A program made the translations under genes and the position numbers. Below, in pieces: positions 11,840 through 25,480 of a stretch of DNA of 64,000 nt (positions are counted from its first letter, which is position 1; each line of letters starts with the position of its first letter). The stretch covers positions 124,001-188,000 of the forward strand of contig JAGYXB010000807.1 of NCBI GenBank assembly GCA_022495005.1. Direction: 5' to 3'. The notes below the pieces were generated by a model. That model saw only the letters and a program-made list of their open reading frames with translations, had not been told where the DNA came from and did not search any database. This DNA is from Rhyacophila brunnea (lineage: Eukaryota; Arthropoda; Insecta; Trichoptera; Rhyacophilidae).

Positions 11840-12070
11840 TCATGGCTCCCACAAGGGGGGGCTGACAGGGCTCTAGCCTGGAGGCCCGGGTTAGGTGAAA
11901 TAAACACACATCAAAAATTTGCTCTAATGGGAAAAAATTCGCCTGAGGAGCTAACTTGAAGGGTATAACATTAATTTTTAAATATCTACTCGTGTGAAAT
12001 AGTTTTTGATTATTGTGTGTCGATTCGACAACTCCATAATTCAAGTGGATTTATTCGAGTAAAAAAAACG
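11840..12070 (+). repeat. Dispersed repeat with inverted partner at 23985-24265
   Basis: Shares a G-run followed by ATCAAAAATTTGCTC and AACTCCATAATTCAAGTGGA with the complement of 23985-24265. Class not determined. Confidence 0.5.
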
Positions 12071-13387
12071 CTAAAAATACACCGAATACCCTTAATACCT
12101 GAAACAACATTTGGAAAACTATTCTGTAGAATGTCCCACTGCCTTTAAACCTATCGATGGGTAGGGGGGGCCCGCCAACTAACCTGGGGGCCCGCTTTTA
12201 GATGTGGAGGCCATGATATACACATACATATATATATTGCACATTTTTAATGTTCAACAATAATTCTTTATACAAAAGTGGTCAACTCACTTTAACTAAA
12301 AAATGGTAAAATTTTCAATTAAGTTTTAACTAAAGTAAACCAGTATTTCGCACCTAAGCAGAGTACATGCACAAAGTGGATATTATATTAACATTTTTTA
12401 TTGATAACGGTTATTAGTCATTAAATCTAATGGATGCTTAGTCTGATTCAAATATATTTTCAAAAAAAAAATGGAATTATTGCGAGACTATTGCTTTATA
12501 AACGACCAACTATTAAGTGTAGTTATAGGCACTATACATATATTTAATTATAGCTTTATTTACATGTGCTTCAATATTAATAAGAATGAAAAACTGTAGT
12601 TATTTTTGGTATTTCTCAATAAATTATATCAACGATTACAATAAAACAATGAATATTGAAGTATGTATGTAATAACTAATCGATTCACGTCCAAATGCCA
12701 ACACATGCCAAGTTTCTCGTATAAATAATTTACAATATCGACATTACGTTGTTAATAATAGATACCAAATAATTCATTTCATTTTTATTTCAATAAAATT
12801 GTCCGTTGTATGATATAATAAAAAAATAACTAATATCGAACTAATAACCAATAATAATATAATATGCATTATTTGAATTGTAGCTATATTGCGGAATAAA
12901 TGTTTTGTTTTATAAATTGACGTATTTTTTTATTTACGACTGAATCAAGTAACATTGTAATTTAAATTATGTAGTACAGAGGGAATGACTAAAGCAGTTG
13001 TATTGCGTGGTGCATTCATGAATCAAATAAGTTTTCGCAGAACTGAGTATATCAGCTTGAAATTAAATACCTATGGTATTCGCGCAATAAGACTGTCAAG
13101 TCTCTCCCTGAGGAAAATAGATCTACATTTTTTGCATGTTGTTTCGTTATTTAATATGGAATATTATTTTAACATTACTGACATCTAGTGATAAAACTAC
13201 AAGATATACACATACTGTGACCAAACAATTGCGAGTTAGATTTAAATATATTACTAAATTAATTAATTGATCAATAGGTACGTATTGTAAAACAATTGAA
13301 AAAATATAAATATTTAAATTAAAAGATAAATATATTCTTTCTTTTATTTTGTTAACTGTCAATTCATGGTGGAACTGCATTGTATTG

Positions 13388-13585
13388 TTATTTTTATTCA
13401 ATAAAACGTATTTTGTTTGTAGTACTTATTCCACTTTTAATCAATAGATTAGGACCGGTCGCATCCGCCTCAGAGAGACATTTTCAACTTGATAATGTCC
13501 TTCTGAGGCGGACAAAACCGGTTCTAATCTATTGATTAAAAGTGGAATAAGCACTACAAAAAATACGTTTTATTAAATAAAAACA
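13388..13585. mobile_element. Near-perfect 200-bp palindromic (snapback) element
   Basis: Two arms of about 85 bases read inward from AATAAAACGTATTTTGT through CACTTTTAATCAATAGATTA to CCGCCTCAGA, with the complement in the right arm. The loop is only about 30 bases. Arms differ at few positions. It resembles a foldback MITE; no clear target duplication beyond AT-rich ends. Confidence 0.8.
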
Positions 13586-14779
13586 ACAAATATATTCTTA
13601 ATTTAAAAAATATTAAAACAGCGTTCGTTGAGTTGATATTTCGATATTATTACTTATTGAAATTAGGTATATTTTTTACAATAAAATGTAGGATATCAAT
13701 CATATTATGATTAATTTGTTTATATTACAGTTAAAAATATCAATTTTCATTGGAGATTGAAACGTTTGTAGCTTGAATTCCTTCTTATTTATACTTAATC
13801 AATCTTCAGTATTTTACCACCAGTTGGCACTCCACTCACTCATAACGCATTGTATTAAATATGTCGTTTGATCAGTATATACCTAATGCAGTTCGATTAT
13901 AATATCGCTGGTCAAAATGGCTGGTTAAAATAGCTCGAAACTTAACTCTATAAATGGTATAGCAGAATGAACAAAAACTTCTCTTAAACTTAAATCAACA
14001 TCTGTTTTCGTAATTAATTTTAATTTCTTATATTTTTTAGTAATATTATAGTCAAAATTTAGCAATAATGAAAACATTTATTAATCTGTCATTTTATAGT
14101 TTGCAAACATATAATTGGATATTATACGACGATAATATTATATAGAACAACGAATAATTCACAGGATTCTGAAGTGATAAAATTATGTAGATACATAATT
14201 GGTAGATTATTTGTTCTTAAAATAATTGAAGAATGTCACCTAATTTTAACCTCATTCTTTATTGAACATAATCCGTCGCTGAGCTGTGAAAAACTCCGAT
14301 GTATTCTATATACCACCAAATTTTTTTAGAAATCTCTAATGTGATTTTAATAATACCTACCGTAATTCCTACAATGTATGTGTAGGGTGAATACCCTACC
14401 ATCCAGCATGAGTTGGCAGGAAACCTTTAATTTATAACTACAATGTATCTTGCAACAAAATATTGTTAAAATTGCAAAACAAGCGATTTATGCGAGTCAA
14501 TCAAATTTCAACAGAAAGCTAATTTAGCAAAATAATATAATAATTCAATTAATCAATAATATCGCAAATTAATAAATAATGCTATATATATTTACTATGA
14601 TATGCACAAAAGGTGTTTGTATGAAAATCAATCTTGCTCAATTATTAAAACTGCATAATTGTGCAAATTAAAATCAATTGTTTATAATTTATGAAACGAA
14701 TCATGCATTGCACAATAAACTTCATAAGCATGATTATCAAAAATATTCAAGTAGTTGATAGCAGCATTTTATATTGTAT

Positions 14780-15110
14780 CGAATCAGTATAAAACACTCA
14801 GTAGAAGAAAGCAACATCGTCATTCAGTTATCGAAGATTGAACCGTAAGGCGTAATCGCCCGATCGAACTCGTAATTCATCAGAACGCATACTCGTGATT
14901 TCACCCAGCTTAATTATAATCTGTAATAATTAAATTGATATTTATTTGGAAGGAGATAATAAAACCAGGGTTCCTTTCATTCACGCACTAAATTCTAAGT
15001 TATTCATTTGGGAGTCAAACCAACCAACCTTGTCTGTTCCTTACATCATCTCACTTCCATATATTATGTAATCATCAGATAAACACTTGGTGGTGACGAG
15101 TCCGCCTATT
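14780..15110 (+). mobile_element. LTR-like segment (possible solo or remnant LTR)
   Basis: TATAAAA at 14788-14794 is followed by arthropod initiator-like TCAGT words (14798 and 14824) and AATAAA at 14958, the order expected in an insect LTR. TTGGTGGTGACGAGTCC near 15088 could be a primer-binding-site-like end, but no tRNA match was proven. No second LTR was found. Confidence 0.35.
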
Positions 15111-16124
15111 ACTCCTTATTTTGATAGTGATAGGTTTATTTTTATGCTTATAAAATAGTTTCTTGTCTTTTCTGTATTATTTCCATTTTGTTACATCGTA
15201 GGTCTTAACAGTTTAACGACGACATAAAATTAGGATTCCTCAGTTAAGTATTTTACATTATTTTTTCTTATGTATTATTGATAGTTCAATTAAAAAATAT
15301 TAACAAGTGCACGTAAAAACTATGAAATACTGATACAGTATGAATAAAGTAATCGTAATTAGTATTTTTGTAAAAAAAAAACCGAATAGCAAGGGTTGCT
15401 TAATTAGTAAATAAGTACGATTAATGTCAATATTTCACAAAAAAATATGTATATTTATGATCTGTTCATGCTATTATGTTATAATGTTAAAAAACAAGTG
15501 CTAAATTCACAAATAATTGTTCAACTAAGATATTTTAGTGAAAGAATTTATTTCGTATTACTTGTGTACATACATATTTTTAAGAGAGTTTGTTAATACT
15601 CTGTCTTTTTTATTGCGTTCACGAAAACATCTCAGGACTTTCCAACAAAAGTGACATCTGCAGCATCCAAAAACTCGAGAGTTTATCTAAAAAAGTAAAG
15701 GAGTAAAACATCTTCCCCTTACATTACTTTGACAAAGTTCTTGATGTAAATCCAAGCAGTCTGACTTTCTTCGTGAACATATTTTTTATTCATAACATCA
15801 CAAATAAACGGTTATTCCTAAGTTACTATTTCTATTTAACTCTGAATAAAACGTTTCTCCTTTTTCAAAAGATAATTTTAATACGAGTCATTCATGACAA
15901 GATATATTCTGTAAATTTCTTCAAGCGTTTCTATAAGAGGGTAACGAATTCATACTGTAGTAATTTTTCATGTTTGTAACATTTTTTGTCACGCTGGCAA
16001 AATTTTTATATTCATTATTTCTACTTATTAGACGAAAATTTAGAAACAAATGAATATAGTTTTTGCAATAATTGCTACTATATAGAATGAACAGGTTAAA
16101 TTTTATTAAATTATTTACAAATTA

Positions 16125-16572
16125 ATTACAAGATAAAAAGAAGGAACTTTTTATATACAACGTTTTTAAACTTTCTATTGAATCATATAAACTTGACTAG
16201 ACTAGCTTAAACGATCAAAAAAAATTGTATTTGATAGAAATAATACTGAAATGTCATTTTGACACTCATATTGATTTCCATAGTAACGCACGTATATATT
16301 AATAATTTAGTTGTTAGGACCCTAGCCACCAATAATAATGGATTGAATTACGGATTTCTTCCGAAATAACTTGTCATACAAAACAGAATTTTGTTTTACT
16401 TAAAGATAGCTAAAAGTATTAAAAAAATGCATTGGCATCGTGTTCTGATTTATTCTAAAAGTTTAAAATGTCTAGCTAGTCGGGAAGTTAGTTAAAAATC
16501 GATTGCAAGATTTGTACCGGACAAACAACCACCAGACAAATAAGAATACGACCTAATAAAAACGCTGTAATA
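16125..16572 (+). repeat. 420-bp dispersed repeat, copy 2
   Basis: Same start and end words as copy 1 and the same order of internal words; includes GTAACGCACGTATATATTAA. Confidence 0.75.
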
Positions 16573-17584
16573 AATATTTTTATACGATTATAATATTCCA
16601 CTTTTATGCGATATTAAATTCACTACCAAATGAAAAGTCTCGTACCGGGTAGTATCGAGCGGCTAGTTTAATACTTATGCATTTATTATCATAAGTTTAT
16701 TTTACCATACATATAATTGAACTTGCATTTCGTTTTCTGTTGTATTTCTCATGGGTTGTGTATATTATATTTAATGTTTATTTCAGTATGTTTTTAGTAT
16801 GACCACCCCATTTTAAGTCAACAGTACCTATTTAAAGGTCTTATGCAACAGAATCAAATCAAACAGTTTTTAGTTGAACAGCGATGAAAGTATATAAACA
16901 TGTAGGTAATCTATAGATGTATGGTCTTGTGTTGTTTGGTGTGTGTAGATCCAATATCTATTAATTGTATGTAGAAGGTTGCGTCGTGTGTGTGATATTA
17001 TAAATGTTCGGGGCAGAATAGAAATAAGACACAGCGTTGACATTGTTTGTTTATATTTTGGATTGTACACGGCATTAACGAATAGTGAGATTGATATTGA
17101 ATTTAGTTAACGTAAGATTTAGATTGTGATTTTATTGAATATTCACTGAGTTGCGAGTAAATATCTGACTGTATAGTTCTAAGCCGAAAATACATCTGAT
17201 TTGTGAGCTCTCGTTTCCGCTTAGCTTATTTGTCTGTGCCATACAAATGACCACAGACAATAATACGGCGGTTGTAGAGTTGGGTAAACCTCTACAAATC
17301 ATCATTACTATTAGGTACTTATGCGAATGAGTTAAAAAAATAATACCTAATTATAATATGTCACTTGAACATAAAATATAATTACAACTTTGTGAAAATA
17401 TATCACATATCTACATTTTTTTTAAATATACCTCGCTGGATAATCAATATAATTAAAGATGAAACTTTGCAGCTTTAATACGTCGCATGCGGTAATTTTT
17501 TGTAAGGCGTATTGTATAATTAGATTATTATATATTTATCTTGGTTTATCTATCTGTCTATCTGTAACGCACGAAAAAAAAACA

Positions 17585-17860
17585 CTTCAAACAAATAATT
17601 CACAACATTTAATAATGTAACATTCTTTTTAAGAATACAACAAAAAATACAACACCTGGCTAGATTCGAGCCTGTGCTTCTTGGAATTCGCGCCCACGTG
17701 CATTGACCACTATGCTGTATGAATCTTATATACTTGCGATGCATTTTAATTAATTGTTCTTACAATAGGTACTATCTAAAGCGCTTTCTAAATTGTATTA
17801 CTATTAATTTATGGCAATCAGCTTTTGTATTTTAAATCAAGGTAGGTATTAAAATATCTT
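17585..17860 (-). repeat. tRNA-like SINE family B copy
   Basis: The minus strand reads CATAGTGGTCAATGCACGTG (A-box region), GGCTCGAATCTAGCCAGGTG (B-box) and the tail AAAGAATGTTACATT..TTGTGAATTATTTG. It extends left into the GCTTTTGTATTTTAAATCAA segment shared with 9875 and 42150. Confidence 0.68.
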
Positions 17861-19611
17861 AATTACTAACCGATCACACCAAGATTTTTTGTTTTTGATT
17901 TAAAATACAAATCGATGCGCTCAATTATATTATATTATTTATATTATTTATCTAATAATAATATAATAAGCAAATCAATATTATAGGAAAACAATATTCA
18001 TAGCTAAAGAACGCTGATTTAAATACTAATATAGGTGTTACATAGTAGGTATCTATTTTGATAAAGCCGGTATATTTTACATGAGTAACCGTATGAACAA
18101 AATGCATAATATACGTGACTGAGCGATTCAGCTCAACGCGCATGAGAGGGGTGCAACGTAGGTTTTCTATTGACGAACTCGCTCAACAAAGACGCAGTGC
18201 AAATGTACGTGCGTCACAGAAATAACAACGTATGCATTACAGACATATATGTAAATCAATACAACTATATTATAATGGAATATGCTTAAAATTAATATTT
18301 TATAGAGATTAAAATAGTATTAATATTGACATTGCACGGATGTTGCAACTAAATATTAATTACATGTAATATCATATTATGTAAATGAGACGTCTAATTC
18401 CAAAAAGCGATCCAAAAAGAAGTCCACACTTGGTCAAAATCGAGAAAAAAATACGCACGTATTCTTTGTATAATTTTACTCAATATATATTGATCTATAA
18501 ATTCCAAAACGCGTTATAACCCTACGAAAAAAAATATGTTAAGTCTAGATTTATTACAAAAAGCGCCAAGTCCGTGTTTCATAATATTTAAAGCTTGGTT
18601 GATTTCGCGCGTGTTTAAGTCAACCAATAAGGGAACGTTCAATATTGAAAAGAGCGTCTCCCATGCTGTAGCATCTGGTAAACTCATGCCAGTGCCACGG
18701 CAATATGTGCCTTATGCGGAATAAATTTAAAAGTGAGGTACAAATAGCGCTACGTCCAATTTTATCGGCTGAAACAAATTGCCATTTGGTTCTAATTTTG
18801 ACATAGAATACTACGGAAAAAATAATCTCATGTTAATACAAATAATTGAAGCTTGAAACATAAAAACGTTGTTTCCCGAAAATATTGAATTGTGGACCTG
18901 ATGCCTCAAATAAAGATTCTAATATATGGTAAAACCATCGATATATTAGTATACAACCTTTTACTACCGATATTTAAAAATACCTGTATTTTATTCAAGT
19001 AATAAAAGAATATATAAATAATGCAGTATTGTTTTGTTTGTATGCTGAACGTGCATTTTAAATAAAGAGCATTAATTAAGATTTTTTAGATTCATTGAAC
19101 CCTTTAAGTGCAGGGCTGCCAGGAGTTGATCGCTTCTCCGAATCCCCGAAGGCTGTCGTCGTTCAAAATGACTCGTTATTCAAAATCCACTTACCCGAAA
19201 CGTCTCACAGCTGTTCCCATACTCAAAGCGTTGAAACAAAAAACGAAAATGCAATTAAAACTGGCCGCCTGTTAATTTCAACGACTTTTCTGTCGCCGAT
19301 TTCGCGTTTTAATTACCACTCAAGTCCTACGTAAATCTGGTATCACTCTAATCCCTGACATTTCTGTACAATGAACTTTCAATAATATTTATTAGCATAG
19401 CTTATGCCTTGCATATTTTATTATTTTTGTTTTCAATCTTCTACAATTTTACACCGTGTTAATCGCCAAAAAAATCAGGTAAAAGTATAGTAACGTTATT
19501 TAAAATTTGTCAATATTATTATTTATGTATACCAAACTTCTTAAAAAATTAATTAAAGACGGTCAAAACATGACATGGCAAAATAATGAAATATATTCGG
19601 TTTTATAAAAA

Positions 19612-20104
19612 TAGAACCTAACTTTTTATATACCACGTTTTAAAATTTTCTGTTGAATCATATAAACTTGACAATTCTATGTATTTATAATTTAGGACAA
19701 ATAAGGCAATTGTCAACAAATCATTTTTTTGCTATTTTGCAACAAACATACAAACAAATATAGAATACTGAAATGTCATTTTGATTTCCATAGTAACGCA
19801 CGTATATATTAATAATTTAGTTACTAGGACCACCCCCTTAGCAACCAATAATAGTGGATTGGATTACGGATTTCTTCCGAAATAACTTTTCATACAAAGC
19901 AGAATTAACTGAAAATGAATTTAATTCTACTTAAAGATAGCTTAAAGTATCAAAAGAATGCGTTGGCATCGTGTTCTGATATATTCTAAACGTTTCAAAT
20001 GTCTTGCTAGTCGGAAAATTAGTTAAGAATCGATTGCAAGATTTGTACTGGATAAACAACCACCGGACAAACAACAATACGAGCTAAGAAAAACGTGGTA
20101 AAAT
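19612..20104 (+). repeat. 420-bp dispersed repeat, copy 3 (longer, diverged left part)
   Basis: Shares TATACCACGTTTT at the left and AAGAAAAACGTGGTAAAA at the right, plus the internal GTAACGCACGTATATATTAA. It has extra or replaced sequence in the first 150 bases. Confidence 0.7.
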
Positions 20105-20163
20105 AAATACAAAAGATATTAATTAATTGCATGGAAGTACGGCAAACGAGTTAAGTAGACCAG

Positions 20164-20460
20164 CAGGTCTATTCTATACACAAAGCGACTATCAACCGCT
20201 AAAGTGATAATATTTATTACATATTGTATTGAGGTATTATAATTGTTACAATACGTTAACCGTCTAAACAGTAAAAACTGTCTATCTCGCTCTAAATTTT
20301 ATCGCAGCCAAGAGAGGCGCTGTTAAAATATACCACTTATTGCAACAACTACAGCCAACTTATTGTAATCGTTACAATAAGTGCTAATACTTGGATACAA
20401 ACCTACACTAGTTAGCCGTTGTAGCGGCCGAAAGCAGCCTTGTGTATAGAATATACCCGC
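20164..20460. mobile_element. MITE with TIR TATTCTATACACAA, copy 1
   Basis: Left end GGTCTATTCTATACACAA and right end TTGTGTATAGAATATACC are inverted. Internal words (CTGTCTATCTCGCTCTAAA) match the complement of the interior of the copy at 51824. No coding capacity. Confidence 0.72.
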
Positions 20461-20489
20461 ATATGTTAAAAATTTATATAACAACTTCT

Positions 20490-20600
20490 ACCTACACTCA
20501 TCCTCGCGTAGGTGAAATATATCAATAAGCGAAGCTATTTGGACAAACAGTCATTGCCCTTCTTGTAAAAAAACAAGAAAAGAAGAAAACACAATAAACT
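20490..20600 (+). repeat. Dispersed repeat related to 53915-54000
   Basis: CTACACTCATCCTCGCG..GGTGAAATATATCAA..GCGAAGC.ATTTGG is shared with 53915-54000 in the same orientation. Likely the end of a LINE whose body was not identified. Confidence 0.5.
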
Positions 20601-22329
20601 CAATACACTAAGCCAAATAAAAAGTTACAGTAGTGCCGGCAATATCTCCAGAACAGCCTCTGGTTTGGTTTGGAGTATCTCTTAAAACTCCTTATGGGAA
20701 AGCTAAAGCAGTCGTGCAGCACGGTAAACTCCGTGGTCTGAATTTCACTTCACTCGCATAGTACGGAATCTTTGAATCCTTCATTTATGTATCACATATG
20801 CAGATTTTGAATGTATTCACCTGATTCAGTTCAGTCGTAGAGTACAATTTTGTGAAATCCTAAGTTTCTCATTCCCGATGTTTATCAGTTACGTCGTTGA
20901 GCATTCTCCAGCTTGCTCTCACTCTGAAACAGCTCATTTCCTGCAATCCAGAAACGATCCTTCACACGAAACGAATTTCAAGCATAGATACCTCTAATAA
21001 ATTACATACATCAATCTAATTTATTTTTCTTGCAAGGAATGAACAGATCTACATGGGACGTGTATATTCGCTAACTGAATATGACACTATACAAGACTAG
21101 TTAATTTTAGAGATGCCTCTTTCTTTGTAATGTTATTCTATAATTGTGTTGGTATGGGTATTACACATACCGATTTAACCTACACAACAGTGCTACAGGA
21201 TACTGAAAAACATTGCTTTCATCATTTTCCTCAAATTTAATTTCCTTATGATAGGTCATTCGACAATAAGTCCTTACGACTTTATCATTGTATTAAATTT
21301 CTAACTAGGATCATTTCAAACCATTTACTTTTGTAGCGAATGGAATAAACTTAACAATACTCATTTTTCCATGTACTATAAATAGTATTTTATATACATA
21401 AACATATATGCGCAAGTTTGTATATAAAATATGCTATAGACGTAAATTTTCCCCCAATTTATTAGTCTAATTATATAATATAAACTAAAAGGTTTACTTT
21501 TCCTCAGACAAATTATGAAAGTATTTTTAATTTTTCCCCGCTACAAAATGTACATAATAAATTACTTAATAATTTATAGTTATGTCTAACATGTTAAAAA
21601 AAACCGTCTTGTATAAAGACGGAGCCTAAATATGTGAAAATGATATAAAAAAAGATCATTTGGAGCAATAATTTTTAAACATACTCCAAACATCGTTAAG
21701 GATTCTTTCTGTTTTTTGCAAATATGTATTTATGTAAGTGTGTTGTAGCTTAACCACTGGGAAATGCCACATTCAAAAAAATACTACCTTATTCTAAGTT
21801 CAATAATTATTATAAAACAATCATTATTCGTAGGATGTTTATCACATTTGAATGTTCAAAGACATGACTTATAATCAGTATCTTTAGAATTATCTTCAAA
21901 TGTGTTAATCGTGCCGATTTTTTTAAATAATAAAATGTCTAATTCTTGTCAAATTTGGGATCACAGAGATTATAAAATATATTTTTTTTATCGTAAATAT
22001 TTCACTATATAATGTTAACATTAATTTTACTAATGGTTTTATAAATGCGTTTAAAAATTAATAAATTTAAAATATCTTAATACCACTGCACATGGATGTA
22101 CTGAAATATGACTATATTCTAAAACATTAGAGCGAGAGGTTTAAAAGAATACTATTTTATGTAATCAAAATACTTTATGCAGTCATCAAATGTTTCGAAT
22201 AAATATAAAGGATAATAAGGCTTCAAAATTATATAAATAAATTATCTACAACGTTTAAGGAATGTGCAGGATCATACTCTGAAAATACCATAAAATCTCT
22301 ATTTTGACCTACGTGGCGCACGAGGGCCG

Positions 22330-22453
22330 TTAACGCATTCGCTGCTAACTATATAATGAGATTTTAATTGCCCCCTTTAAAATGCACGTTAATTACATCG
22401 ATCGGCCGCCTGGCAATTACGCGCATGCGCGTCTTCAGCGTCCAAAGTATTAA
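22330..22453. mobile_element. piggyBac-like MITE, copy 1
   Basis: Bounded by TTAA on both sides, with ends TTAACGCATTCGCTGCTAAC and (complement) TTAATACTTTGGACGCTGAA. Interior GTTAATTACATCGATCGGCC is shared in reverse with 34419-34543. TTAA borders fit piggyBac-type target choice. Confidence 0.65.
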
Positions 22454-23261
22454 GTCATACTGAAATTACGATTTTTAGATGAAAAAAAACACAGGAAAGC
22501 TGATTAAATATCGTCTAATAGTCTATTTCATACACATTTGCGCGCTTTAATCAAAACAACATAATGAAACCGTAAATAAATCCCGCAAATGTGGCCAAAT
22601 TTGTTTTTTTTTTTTAAATATAAGTATACAATGATGACGCACACCCATAACACTTTTAATATAGTTTTTAAACCGTTTTTATTTGTTTACGGGTAGATAT
22701 TAAATCTAAATATATAAAAGAAAAACATATAATATGTATACTTTCATAAAAAATGCATGTACTTCAACTAGCTATACAGATATTGAGCCAATCTAAACAC
22801 AGTCAAATCGGGATATTTTTATATTCTACAACAGGTAGGTAATGATTTTAAACAGATAAATAAAACGTCATTTTGTCCATAGTAAAAGTTCTCATGTCGA
22901 TTTTGTAGTAACTGAGATAATCACAAGTAAAGTTTTCAAAATACTCCAGTTTTTGAATATTATCAATATTTCTAAGTCACTCCATTTACATTATTTGTTT
23001 AGTATGATTTCTTTAAATTTCAGACATTGGTTCTCATATTAAAATAATTAACATGATAATAGAGTAAAATTAAAGATATTAGACTAAGTTTTATTCCAGA
23101 GGGTGCTTTTTTTTTGTTCTTTTAGAATTATTTATTTTTGGTAACTCCATAATGTTTTTAGTGAGTTTGACTTTGTAAATAAATAATATCCTATTTCTTG
23201 CAGTATTTTTAGATACATAATTAAGATAGCCAACATTTCAATGTTGCTTTGTTTTACTTAA

Positions 23262-23610
23262 GGTTATATATACCTCAGTTGAGGCATGGTCTAAAATGAT
23301 CGTGGCTAGGCGATGCGCGGATTGTGCAAATGACGCGTGCCAAACGAAATATAATTTGTCATATAAATCCAACATGCATCCATTTAATGTTCTGTTTATT
23401 GTTGTATTAGTAACAATAATAATATATTCATTGACATGTTTTCTTTTTCAAGTAAATGGGTAACGTTTTTTAGTCATCTTTACATGATTTAAGAATAAAT
23501 ACCCCCGTCGCCATCACGAAACAAATTGAGGTATTTACAGCTCGACTTTCACTCTCTGATTGCCAGCGAGTCCAAAATTTCGTCGCACATATAGTTGAAA
23601 ATTATTTTCC
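23262..23610 (+). repeat. 350-bp repeat, forward member of an inverted pair
   Basis: Highly similar to the complement of 48971-49302 along nearly its whole length, including GGCTAGGCGATGCGCGGATT, CCCGTCGCCATCACGAAAC and AATTTCGTCGCAC. Class unknown. Confidence 0.8.
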
Positions 23611-23984
23611 GTTTCACTGAAGTCTCTCAATACAATAATTTGAATTTTATATTGTATTAAATCTTAATATTGATGATAAATAATCTAAATATTGTTGATG
23701 AAAAAAAAATTGATGATACGATTCTGTTGTATAAAAACATTTTACTGCTTTTTATATTAATGCAAGACGATAATATTTTCAATACAGACCTGATAAAATT
23801 AATGATTAATAAACACAAAGTGTGAATTTTGTTAAAAATCAATCATGCAAAATAACTGGTAGTTGATTTAATCACTAATAATATTTTTTTTCACTGTCAT
23901 AATTATCAATAAAACTAACCGATTTTTCAACATTACTTTTATAATATTTAGACTTTATTTATGGGGTTTATCATTAAGGAGGCA

Positions 23985-24265
23985 TGTTTCCCACATTCTG
24001 AAGCTGGCCCTCAGGCGTAGTGTGTGACGCTCAACAGTAGCGTTTTCAAAATAGTGTTCGAGGTAAAATCAAAGACATTCAGTGTATTTAACAATATTTT
24101 AATACATCCACTTGAATAATTATGGAGTTGTTAATTATCAACATAAAACATTCAAAAATTGCATCACACATCCACATATTTAATAATGTTAATAGCATCG
24201 AAATAAAATAGCGCCTTTTTTTAATATTTGAGCAAATTTTTGATGAACCCCCCTCCCCCCATGCG
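23985..24265 (-). repeat. Dispersed repeat, partner of 11840-12070
   Basis: In complement it carries a G-rich run, ATCAAAAATTTGCTCAAAT and AACAACTCCATAATTATTCA. Confidence 0.5.
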
Positions 24266-24708
24266 AGGTAGAAGCTTTTCTACAAAATTATGATTTTGAG
24301 AAACAATTTAATAAATATATTGGTTTTACGAAGGTCATATGAAGTAAATATGAATATGACATTACCGATACTGGGCTTAATGTAACAGGCATTTTTTTAA
24401 ATTATTTCCCTATGTTTAAAAAAGTATCTCTTTCGTGACAATTTAAATTCCACAACTCTTTCATATACCCCATCATAGTCGTGTCTTCGCATTTTTTGTG
24501 TGCGTCTTCTTATTCTTGCTTCATATCCGTCTTTCTATTGATGGTCGATCCCAGATATAACTTAACTTAAAACAACTTTTAATTTTCTTTATCACGTTTT
24601 ATTCACCCCATGTACATTTTTATAAATAATCGATATCTATGTTTGAATTTATAGTACTATTGTCAATCCTAAAACGCGGAGAAAAAATGAGCCACGTTAA
24701 GCGAGAAA

Positions 24709-25002
24709 ATGAAAGCTGATTTTTTATATTTACAATATTCATTTCTAAGTTTTCTTTGTCTAAGTATGCGTACAAATAATAATAAATATCCGCCTACAAT
24801 GAGCCATGAATATAGTAGATACGACAAGCTTTTGGAATGTACCTCATCTCGAGACGTGATAAAGCTCGCACTGGGGAGCTTTAAGAGCTCGCTCGTAATG
24901 TCGAATCGATACAATCGAAGGAAATCAATCCTTATAAAGTTATTTGCTATTCCTCCAAAAGGACAATATCGTCTTTTAGAGTGGATTGAAGCATTTTATT
25001 AA
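24709..25002 (+). other. Orphan open frame of 97 codons, probably not a gene
   Basis: An open frame beginning MKADFLYLQYSFLSFLCLS, with a hydrophobic start and a basic C-terminal half. It overlaps an 81-codon frame on the other strand and sits inside intron 2. The G+C is higher than the surroundings around 24840-24900 (GGGAGCTTTAAGAGCTCGC). No domain, repeat or family was recognised and no splice partner is evident. It is recorded because its composition departs from the neighbouring intron. Confidence 0.15.
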
Positions 25003-25261
25003 AAGACTCTGTCTCTTTATTTTTATATAGTTAACTCAAGAAAAGTAATTTTGTATATTATGTAAGCAAAATTTATCTATATAAGTAAAAGTAATATATT
25101 AAAATCATTACATTACATTGAAAATATAATACTATATATTTATTACAATTATTTTATAACACTCTATGGTTGAATAAGATGCGAACAGTCTCAATAAATT
25201 AAAAAATAAATAAATTGAGATAGTGTATATTGGTAATTTTTTTAAATAAAAAAATTACGAG

Positions 25262-25480
25262 TAATGACACGTGGCATGCAAAGATGTATGTTGGGTTTAA
25301 TGCGTTCATAGAGTGGTACCCAAAAGAGCGCGAAATGCTCACAGGGACACCCTAAAACCCGTTGGATAGATGAACTCATAAAGTTCGGTGGATTTACGTG
25401 GCAGCAAAGAACTAGGGACCGTGAAGAGTGGAGGGAGTTAGGAGAAGATAATGATGACATTGGTATAGACATAATGAATT
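25262..25480 (+). pseudogene. RTE-type LINE 3'-end remnant
   Basis: In broken frames it encodes RGMQRCMLGL, then PKTRWIDELIKFGGFTW and RTRDREEWREL. This matches the C-terminal 'RGMERCMxGI...RWIDxMIKFCxxTWQRxxxDREKWKQL' order of the better copies at 27222 and 57098. Stop codons and a deletion split it. Just 3' of the ORF, GATAATGATGAC may be a relic of the TGA tail. Confidence 0.65.
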
